Positions 9,452 to 16,900 of a stretch of 64,000 nucleotides of DNA are shown in pieces (the first letter of the stretch is position 1; each line of letters opens with the position of its first letter). The notes beneath the pieces are model-generated. The model did no database searches. It worked only from the letters and a program-made list of their open reading frames with translations, and was not told where the DNA came from. The translations under genes were made by a program, and so were the position numbers. Source of the stretch: Neolewinella agarilytica (GTDB taxonomy: Bacteria; Bacteroidota; Bacteroidia; Chitinophagales; Saprospiraceae); the NCBI RefSeq assembly GCF_900110645.1, contig NZ_FOFB01000026.1, positions 1 through 64,000 on the forward strand, read 5' to 3'.

Positions 9452-10885
9452 ATGTCTAGCACCGTTGAAAAAAATCCCCTTATTTCCCTTTATCAGTCAT
9501 TTGACAAGTCAGATGGCCGACGGTTAGGTAAATGGCTGGACGGACCAACGCACAACCAAAGAGAGGACGTTCGCGCGCTACACGCCTACCTCACGGGGAA
9601 TGATGACCGCCTTTATAAAACGTCTGCACTCACTAAAACGCGCATCTGGAAGCGGATTTTCCCCGGAGAAGACTTTGACGATGCCCGATTGCGACAAACC
9701 TTCCACTGGGCGCTGAAAGCAACGGAAGCTTTTATCGCCTACGAACACTGGAATGGCCGGGCCATCAACCCGCAGCTTTCGCTCATTTCCGGCCTGCGGC
9801 AGCGGGGCTTGCTTTCCGCTACGCAGCGAAGCATCCGTAAAGCCAGGCAGCTACAGGAACGGGCAACCATCCGCAACGAGACTTTCCATCGGAGCCAGTA
9901 TCAGCTGGAACTGGAGTACGACGAATACCGGGTGTATCATCAGCTATTGGAAAAGCCACGGTTTCAGGAGATTGCCGATTCGCTGGATCTTTCCTACCTC
10001 ATCGAAAAGCTCAAGGTGAGCTGTAACATGCTCTTCCATGCGCGGGTATACCGCGAAGAGTTTGATGTTCACTTTCTGGATGAGGTGCTCGAATACGTCC
10101 GCCGCTTCGACCTGGATAAATATCCGGCGCTGGCCATTTACTTCTACATCTATCGGGGTTTCACGGAAGCGGATGAGCAAGGAGAAAATATTAGCTTACT
10201 GCGGGACACCGTATCTACGCATGGTGACTCCCTGACCGCCATCGACCGTCGCTACGTATTCCTGATGGCCATCAACATCTGTATTTCCAACATGAACCTC
10301 GGGCAGGAAGCATATGTCCGGGAGTCTTTCGAGTGGTATCGTCTCGGTCTGGAACAGGACGTTATCGCCAAGCACGGGCAGATGACCCGCACGACCTACC
10401 TTAATATAGTATCCAACGCCATTAAACTGAAAGAATACGATTGGACGGCTGGCTTTATCGAGACCTACACCCATCAGCTGGAAGAAGACGTGCGGGAAAA
10501 CACAGAACGCTTCGCCCGGGCCCGCCTGGGTTACGAGCAAAAGGACTACGACACCATCATGCCGCTTCTTGTTCAGGTAGACTTTAAGCACCCGGTCTAC
10601 AACCTGCTGGCCAAGACGCTCCTGCTGAAAATCTATTACGAACTGGATGAGTACGATGCACTGGACAGCCAGATCGACAGTATGACGACCTATATCCGCC
10701 GTAAGGAACTTTCCGATCTTCACCGGGACAACTTCAATAACATAGCCCGGCTGACCCGTCAGCTTAGCCGCATCGGTCCGGGACGGAAGGGTAAATTGGC
10801 CGCTCTCCGGAAAAAAGTAGAGGCTACCAGCCCGCTTAGTGATAAAAAATGGCTGCTGGAGCAGATTGATGAATTTGGTTTGTAG
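9452..10885 (+). CDS. Conserved helical protein of unknown function
   Basis: 477 residues; the ATG at 9452 opens a clean frame and the next Met is far inside. It has no signal peptide or membrane segment. The sequence is rich in helix-forming, TPR-like stretches (LRDTVSTHGDSLTAIDRRYVFLM, WTAGFIETYTHQLEEDV, YNLLAKTLLLKIYYELDEYD), so a cytoplasmic helical-repeat scaffold is likely. I recognise the general type from Saprospiria and relatives but no assigned function. It is divergent from the large secreted gene at left (200 bases between starts) and followed by 205 bases with a REP-like palindrome. Confidence 0.75.
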   Translation: MSSTVEKNPLISLYQSFDKSDGRRLGKWLDGPTHNQREDVRALHAYLTGNDDRLYKTSALTKTRIWKRIFPGEDFDDARLRQTFHWALKATEAFIAYEHWNGRAINPQLSLISGLRQRGLLSATQRSIRKARQLQERATIRNETFHRSQYQLELEYDEYRVYHQLLEKPRFQEIADSLDLSYLIEKLKVSCNMLFHARVYREEFDVHFLDEVLEYVRRFDLDKYPALAIYFYIYRGFTEADEQGENISLLRDTVSTHGDSLTAIDRRYVFLMAINICISNMNLGQEAYVRESFEWYRLGLEQDVIAKHGQMTRTTYLNIVSNAIKLKEYDWTAGFIETYTHQLEEDVRENTERFARARLGYEQKDYDTIMPLLVQVDFKHPVYNLLAKTLLLKIYYELDEYDALDSQIDSMTTYIRRKELSDLHRDNFNNIARLTRQLSRIGPGRKGKLAALRKKVEATSPLSDKKWLLEQIDEFGL

Positions 10886-11035
10886 TGCCGACGGCCAAGG
10901 ACTCCCGGATCGTGTACCTACTCTTTTCAGTAATCCTTTTACCCGGTAAGGGTCGCTTCGCTCCCTTACCCGGCTTGACGCATAGTAAATCAACCAATCA
11001 TTAGCCCGTAAAATGTCGTACCAATTTCAACGATA

Positions 11036-11053
11036 CGCCGACTAAAGTCGGCG
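11036..11053 (-). repeat. REP-like palindrome
   Basis: CGCCGACT-AA-AGTCGGCG is a perfect 8-bp palindrome. On the minus strand it is preceded by TTTGTAG, the GTAG head typical of REP elements. Its relative is the inverted pair at 22111-22172. It lies 38 bases ahead of dapD. Confidence 0.6.
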
Positions 11054-11090
11054 CTACAAACTACCTTCGCTTCCCCAAAAAAATTACAGC

Positions 11091-11912
11091 ATGAAAGACG
11101 TACAAGCCATCATCGAAGCCGCCTGGGACCAACGCGAGCTGCTCAAAGAAGCCCACACCCAGGAAGCCATTAACGCCGTTATCGAAGAATTGGATAAAGG
11201 TCGCCTGCGGGTGGCAGAACCCAAGGCTGACGGCAGCGGATGGCAAGCCAACGAATGGATCAAGAAAGCCGTGGTGCTCTACTTCCCCATTCGTAAGATG
11301 GAAACCATCGAAGTAGGGCCCTTTGAGTTTCACGACAAGATGGCGCTCAAAAAGGATTACGCCAGCCAGGGCGTACGGGTCGTGCCTCACGCCATCGCGC
11401 GCTATGGTGCGTATCTGGAAAAAGGTGTCATCATGATGCCCAGCTACGTCAACATCGGCGCCTGGGTTGGCAGCGGCACCATGGTAGACACCTGGGCAAC
11501 GGTCGGTAGCTGCGGGCAGATTGGCCGCAACGTTCACCTGAGCGGAGGCGTTGGTATCGGTGGCGTACTGGAGCCACTGCAGGCAACACCTACCATTATT
11601 GAAGATGACTGTTTCATCGGCTCCCGTTGCATCGTAGTGGAGGGTGTCCGCGTTGGCAAAGAAGCTGTTTTGGGCGCTAACGTGGTCCTCACGCAGAGCA
11701 CCCACATCATTGACGTGACGGGCAGCGAGCCAGTTACCCACCGGGGCTACGTGCCGCCGCGCTCAGTCGTCATTCCCGGCACCTATACCAAGAAATTCCC
11801 GGCGGGCGATTATCAGGTAAGCTGTGCACTCATCATCGGACAGCGCAAAGAAAGTACGGATAAGAAGACGAGCCTGAACGCAGCGCTGCGGGAGCATGAT
11901 GTAGCCGTGTAA
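11091..11912 (+). CDS. dapD: 2,3,4,5-tetrahydropyridine-2,6-dicarboxylate N-succinyltransferase
   Basis: 273 residues, standard length for DapD. It transfers succinyl from succinyl-CoA to tetrahydrodipicolinate in the succinylase branch of lysine and meso-diaminopimelate synthesis, in the cytoplasm. The N-terminal helical domain (IIEAAWDQRELL) is followed by WIKKAVVLYFPIRKME. The left-handed beta-helix hexapeptides then run from about residue 105 (VVPHAIARYGAYLEKGVIMMPSYVNIGAWVGSGTMVDTWATVGSCGQIG), with the family signature GGVLEPLQATPTIIEDDCFIGS. It is first of a forward cluster with recF and a DJ-1 gene, though 116 bases and a strong hairpin separate it from recF. Confidence 0.97.
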   Translation: MKDVQAIIEAAWDQRELLKEAHTQEAINAVIEELDKGRLRVAEPKADGSGWQANEWIKKAVVLYFPIRKMETIEVGPFEFHDKMALKKDYASQGVRVVPHAIARYGAYLEKGVIMMPSYVNIGAWVGSGTMVDTWATVGSCGQIGRNVHLSGGVGIGGVLEPLQATPTIIEDDCFIGSRCIVVEGVRVGKEAVLGANVVLTQSTHIIDVTGSEPVTHRGYVPPRSVVIPGTYTKKFPAGDYQVSCALIIGQRKESTDKKTSLNAALREHDVAV

Positions 11913-11920
11913 GGTTTTCA

Positions 11921-11943
11921 GGGCGCAGCACGCAGGTGCAAGG
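11921..11943 (-). repeat. Interspersed 20-base motif, copy 4
   Basis: Minus-strand copy (TTGCACCTGCGTGCTGCGCC) starting 8 bases after the dapD stop. Confidence 0.65.
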
Positions 11944-11950
11944 TTTGGGG

Positions 11951-12003
11951 GTATCTGCACCCTCCGGATGCAGCATTTTTCCGCAGCCGGAGGGTGCAGA
12001 TAC
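11951..12003. repeat. Long perfect hairpin between dapD and recF
   Basis: Two 17-base arms (11951-11967 and 11987-12003) are exact reverse complements around a 19-base loop that contains ATTTTT. It lies 38 bases past the dapD stop and 25 bases before the recF start. It could end dapD transcription or be a palindromic repeat; it has no T-run after the second arm, so it is not a textbook terminator. Confidence 0.7.
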
Positions 12004-12028
12004 CCGCCAGTCCGTACCTTGCGCGTCC

Positions 12029-13165
12029 ATGCATCTCACCTCCCTCATCCTCACCCAGTTCAAGAACTACGAGTTCCAGCGGCTGACGCTCAGCCCACGG
12101 CTGAACTGTTTCGTGGGGGCTAACGGGGCGGGAAAAACGAACCTCCTGGAAGCGGTATACTACCTCTGTATGGGCAAGAGCTACAACAGCTCTCCGGACC
12201 AATATGCCGTGAGACACGGCGATGACGGGAGCCGGCTGGAGGGGCTCTTTGGTTTTGACGCAGAGGATGCTAAGTCGGAAAAGGACCGCATCGTCATCAA
12301 AATACAGAAGCGGAAACGGAAAATCATCGAGCGCAACGGGACGGCCTATGAGCGACTCACGGAGCACGTTGGCCGCTACCCCGTTGTCATCATCGTACCG
12401 GACGATAGCCGCCTGGTGCTGGAAGGCAGCGAGATTCGACGGCGGCTGCTGGACAATAGCCTCAGTCAGACCGACCCCGTTTACCTCAGCCACCTCGTGG
12501 CTTATAACAAACTCCTCGCTAACCGCAACGCCCTGCTCAAAGAGCTCGATGGCCGAAAAGACACGACCGGCCTGCTGGACATCTACGATCAGCAGATGCA
12601 AGCGCCCGTAGCCTATATCCTGGAAAAACGCCAGGCTTTCATCGGCCCCTTCACAGAATTGCTCACCGAAGCCTACGCCGCCATCAGCGGTGAGCGGGAA
12701 AGCGTGGCCATCACCTACAAGAGCCAGCTGCACGATACTCCCTGGCTAGAGCTGATGGCCGAGCGACGCGAGAAGGACCGCGTTCTGCAACGTACCACCG
12801 CCGGCATCCACCGGGACGATCTGGTGTTTACGCAGGACGGTCATCCCCTGCGCCGGGTCGCCAGCCAGGGACAGCTCAAGTCGTTCGTCCTCTCCCTCAA
12901 GCTGGCGCAGTACCGACTACTGGAGCGGGGCACCCGTCGGCCGCCCATTCTGTTGCTGGACGATATCTTTGACAAGCTCGATCGCGACCGCGTCCGCCAG
13001 CTCCTCGAGCTGGTACTGAGCTCTGCCTTCGGGCAGGTCTTCATTACGGACACCGACCCGGAACGGGTAACGGCGCTCATTGACGGTAAGGACGCTACTG
13101 ACTGGAAGCGCTTCCTCGTCGCCGAAGGGAAGATCGAACAGGAAGAAGATTCCACTGCTGTTTAA
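12029..13165 (+). CDS. recF: DNA replication/repair protein RecF
   Basis: 378 residues from the ATG at 12029 (MHLTSLILTQFKNYE), the usual RecF opening; the upstream extension to 11936 runs through the hairpin and is not coding. RecF is an SMC-like ATPase that works with RecO and RecR to load RecA at gapped DNA. Walker A is GANGAGKTNLLEA (about residues 31-43), the ABC signature is ASQGQLKSFVLSLKLAQ and Walker B is ILLLDDIFDKLD. Length and all motifs are intact. It is followed after 104 bases by the DJ-1-like gene. Confidence 0.95.
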   Translation: MHLTSLILTQFKNYEFQRLTLSPRLNCFVGANGAGKTNLLEAVYYLCMGKSYNSSPDQYAVRHGDDGSRLEGLFGFDAEDAKSEKDRIVIKIQKRKRKIIERNGTAYERLTEHVGRYPVVIIVPDDSRLVLEGSEIRRRLLDNSLSQTDPVYLSHLVAYNKLLANRNALLKELDGRKDTTGLLDIYDQQMQAPVAYILEKRQAFIGPFTELLTEAYAAISGERESVAITYKSQLHDTPWLELMAERREKDRVLQRTTAGIHRDDLVFTQDGHPLRRVASQGQLKSFVLSLKLAQYRLLERGTRRPPILLLDDIFDKLDRDRVRQLLELVLSSAFGQVFITDTDPERVTALIDGKDATDWKRFLVAEGKIEQEEDSTAV

Positions 13166-13211
13166 TCCCTTCCCCTTTGGGGACCGAGGCGATAGCCGAG
13201 GGCAGGGGCTC

Positions 13212-13233
13212 ATTGCACCTGCGTCCGCGCCCC
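13212..13233 (+). repeat. Interspersed 20-base motif, copy 5
   Basis: Consensus copy ATTGCACCTGCGTCCGCGCC in the recF to DJ-1 spacer, 37 bases ahead of the DJ-1 start. Confidence 0.75.
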
Positions 13234-13269
13234 CTGCTGAGCTTGCCAAAGTGCCCAAAAAACATCATT

Positions 13270-13830
13270 ATGAAAGTCGCCTACATCCTTTTCGACGGTA
13301 TCACCCTGCTGGATTTCATCGGCATTTACGATCCGCTCTGCCGCCTGCGCGCTCAGCATCACCTGCCCGACTTTAGTTGGGACCTTTGCGCCATGATGCC
13401 CAGCATCCAAGACTCCTTCGGGCTGGAAATAACGGTTGATCTCGTTGCCCCTGATCTATCCGCTTACGATATGATCATCGTTCCCGGCGGCTTCGGCACC
13501 CGCAGCCTGCAAACTGACTCAGCCTTCCTGCAGTGGCTGGCGACGGCGGAAGAAGTGCCCAAAAAAGCTTCTATCTGCTCCGGTGCACTACTTCTGGGCG
13601 CGGCTGGTTTCCTGAAGGGGCACCGGGCCACTACCCACTTCAATGAATACGAAACCCTGGCGCCTTTCTGCCGCGAAGTCGTCCGGGAAAGAATTGTGGA
13701 CGACGGCGCGGTGATTACCGCTGGTGCCGTCGCCTCTTCGCTTGACCTGGGGCTGTATCTCTGCCAGCAACTAGCGGGCGTGCAAGCCGCCGAAGCCATC
13801 CGTAAAAGCATGAATTATCTTGGACGCTAA
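13270..13830 (+). CDS. DJ-1/PfpI family protein
   Basis: 186 residues from the ATG at 13270 (MKVAYILFDGITLLDFIG); the frame upstream crosses the interspersed motif and is rejected. The nucleophile elbow ASICSGALLLGAAGFLKG places the reactive Cys near residue 103, and IIVPGGFGTR is the conserved first motif. With LLDFIG near residue 15 and ATTHF after the elbow, the protein is closest to the isonitrile-hydratase-like/transcriptional-regulator branch of DJ-1/PfpI, but it lacks the AraC domain. Substrate is not predictable. It is convergent with the large gene at right. Confidence 0.85.
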   Translation: MKVAYILFDGITLLDFIGIYDPLCRLRAQHHLPDFSWDLCAMMPSIQDSFGLEITVDLVAPDLSAYDMIIVPGGFGTRSLQTDSAFLQWLATAEEVPKKASICSGALLLGAAGFLKGHRATTHFNEYETLAPFCREVVRERIVDDGAVITAGAVASSLDLGLYLCQQLAGVQAAEAIRKSMNYLGR

Positions 13831-13915
13831 TGGTCAAGTCTGCCCGGAGTGATGGTCCTCGAAGCGTCCATTTTCCGAAGCGTAGCGCAGGATAAAATGA
13901 TCCTTTGAGCGTCCA
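13821..13915. repeat. Inverted and direct copies of AGCGTCCA
   Basis: TGGACGCT at 13821-13828 pairs with AGCGTCCA at 13863-13870, which is followed by TTTT; a second AGCGTCCA lies at 13908-13915. It sits between two convergent genes and may act as a weak terminator with a long loop. Confidence 0.35.
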
Positions 13916-13926
13916 TCTATCCACTC

Positions 13927-16900
13927 CTACCGTAACAACATCACATCCCCCGACAAAACCTCGGAGCCCATTCCCCGGTCATCCCGGTAAGTGACTTCGA
14001 TGACGTAGAGGTAAACGCCCACGTCCAGCAACTGCCCCCGGGCATTACCGTCCCAGGGTGTGTTGAGGTCCTCGGTGATGAAGAGTTGATCTCCCCAACG
14101 GCTAAAGACCTGTAGTTTGTAGCTCAGAATTTCCAGCTCCTCATCGAAGCCCGGAGCAAAGTCATCGTTGATACCGTCAAAGTTCGGTGAGAAGGCATTC
14201 GGCAAGTATGCCTGGAAGTAGACACACTCCCGGAACTGCACGTTTACCGTATCCCGGTTGATACAGCCATCGTTATCGATTACGGCGATGATCCGACCCG
14301 GCTCCGTGACTTCGAATTCAGGACCGGTGAGGCCGTCAGGCCAAAATATTAGTCCATCGCCAGCCGTAGGTGTAAGCGTAAAGCGAACGTCGTCACAGGC
14401 AGTGGTGTCCGGACCGAGATCCAGCACGGGCAACGGAGCGATACTAAGCGACACGGAGTCGCGGGCAACGCAGCCATTGCTATCCGTGATGTCTACCCAG
14501 CGAATGCCGGAGTCGGCGAAATCCCGGCGAAGGTCCGTGCTGTCGTCGTTCCAGCGCACCTGGCCGAGGCCAGATGGGACGACGACGGTAAGCAGTTCGC
14601 CTTCGCAGGCGGTCTGGTCGTCTCCCAGGGAAAAGTCAGGCAGTGCGAGGAAGGAAACCTCCAGGCTGTCTTCGGTTGTACAGCCCGCATTGCTAACGGC
14701 TACGCGGTAGCGGCCCGCCGTATTGACGGTAAAGGTGGCGGCTTCCGTTCCGTCTTGCCAGATGCCGGTTTGCCCGGCATTCAGCACGACGGGTGTTCCG
14801 GTACAGGCAGCGGTATCAGGGCCAAGCTCTACCACCGGCGGGGCAAGGAAATCGACCGTAAAGTCAGCGACTACCGTACAGGTACCGAATACCGCTTCGA
14901 GTTGGTAGGGACCAGCGACATCGGTACTGAAGTCCGGCCCACTCTGGCCGTTACTCCAGCTGAAGCTATCGGCGGCAGACATACTGGTAAAGTTGAAGGT
15001 TTCACCCTGGCAGCGGACGTATTCCGCGTCGAGGTCAACGGCGTTCTGATCGGCGAAGTTGACGTTGATCGTGTCGCTCACCGTGCAGGCACCGTTGGTC
15101 ACGTCAACGAAGTATTGCCCGGAGGTCGTAACCGTGAAGGTTGAGCTGCTGCTCCCGTCTTGCCAGATACCGGTTTGCCCGGCATCGAGCTCCAGGCTGG
15201 GCGCCGTGCACAGCACGGTGTCATTGCCCAGCTCAACTACTGGTGGCGCCAGAAAGGTCACCTCGAAGTTCTGGCTGATGGTACAAGTACCGATCCTTGC
15301 GTCCAGCGTGTAGGGGCCCGCAACATCGGTACTGAAATCCGGGCCGGTTTGTCCGTTACTCCAGCTGTAGCTATCGGCCACGGTCATCGTAGTAAGCCGG
15401 AAGGTGGTGCCGAGACATTCTTCGTAGCCGGAGACGACGTCCAGCATCGGTAAATCCGGGAAGGTGACGTTGATGGTGTCGCTGGCTGTGCAACCGCTGA
15501 CTTCAATCTCAACGAAGTATTGCCCCGAGGTAGTCGCCTCGAAGGTTTGGTCTCCGCTGTTGTCCTGCCAATTATAGTTTACTCCGGCGATTCCGGCATC
15601 GAGGAGAAGCTGGTCGCTATCGCACACGATGGTGTCGTTACCGAGGTTAACGGCCCCGGCATCTACATAAGAGATCACGACACTGTCTCTTACGGGACAG
15701 CTGCCATTGGTCGCCTCCACCCAGTAGGTTCCAGGTTGATCTCCGGAGAACATAGCATCCATTGATCCGTCTTGCCACTGAAAGGACTCCGCCGTCACGT
15801 CTGCCGTAATGCTGAAGTCCTCGCCCGCACAAGCGATCTGATCCATCCCCAGATTTACCGTCGGTAGTTGGGTGACGGTAAGGAAGGTGGTATCCGTTTC
15901 CGTACAGCCGCCCAGGTCAACCAATACAGAATACTCGCCTTCCGTCCTGGCAACAAAGATTTCTTCGCCGCTACCGTCCTGCCAGGTGTAGTCGGCGGAG
16001 TTAATACCGGCATCCGCGTCCAGGATCAGGCTGTCTCCGGCGCAGATGACGGGGTCGTCGGGCAGGTTAACGGTAAAGGCCAGGGCATCGAGTACTTCTA
16101 CGGTATCCCGGATTATACAATTGGACTGGAAGGTTACCTCCACAGCATAAATACCGGATTGATCCGTAACGAAGGTGGTGTCCGTAGAACCGTCTTGCCA
16201 CAAATAGCTTTCTCCTGGGCTGAAGTTGAAGGCATCGAGCGTGATGTCTTCGCCGGCGCAGAGCGCCCGGTCTTCGCCCAGGAAGCCAACGGTCTGAAAC
16301 TGGGGAGCCGTCTCAAAGGTCCAGTTGACGTTTGAGTTCGCAATATCCGTACTTCGGGAGCCCGCCAGGAAGTTGGCCCCACCAACGCCGGTGCTGTTTT
16401 GCATCTGGATGAAGTCGGCCAGTATCTCCGCCTCAGCGGGCATACTCACCCTTGCCTGGGTACCCAGCTGGCTGGAGGACAGAGAAATGGGCGTACAGTT
16501 ATTCCCGATGATCTGCCAGTATTTTTCAATGGTCTGGGTTTGGTCAGCGGCGAAGACGTAGCTTTTGCCGGGGGCGCAGATGAGGGTGTCGGTGGTAAGC
16601 TCTAAGGCCAGTTCACCGTTGCCGTTAAAGACGACAGAGTTGGTAGTCAGGAATTGGTCCTCCGCGAGATCTTCAAAGAGTAGCTGCCCATCTCCGGCGG
16701 GGTTGCTGAAGAGCACATCGTGCAGGCGCACTTGTTCGTCTACCCGTACGATGGCATTTTGTGCCTTTAGCTCTACCAGTGAATTGCCTGGATTGATGGT
16801 TAGGTTGGATACGTTTTCAACAAATAATGCATAGTCAAAAAAGACCGACTCTTGTGACAGGATGAAATGCGCGTCTCCCAAATTGAGCACCTTTGGATCA

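Noticed and set aside
10196-10993. 265-residue minus-strand frame opposite the helical protein gene
   Set aside because: Shadow frame; the sense gene has better start, length and composition.
11061-11741. 226-residue minus-strand frame opposite dapD
   Set aside because: Shadow of a certain gene.
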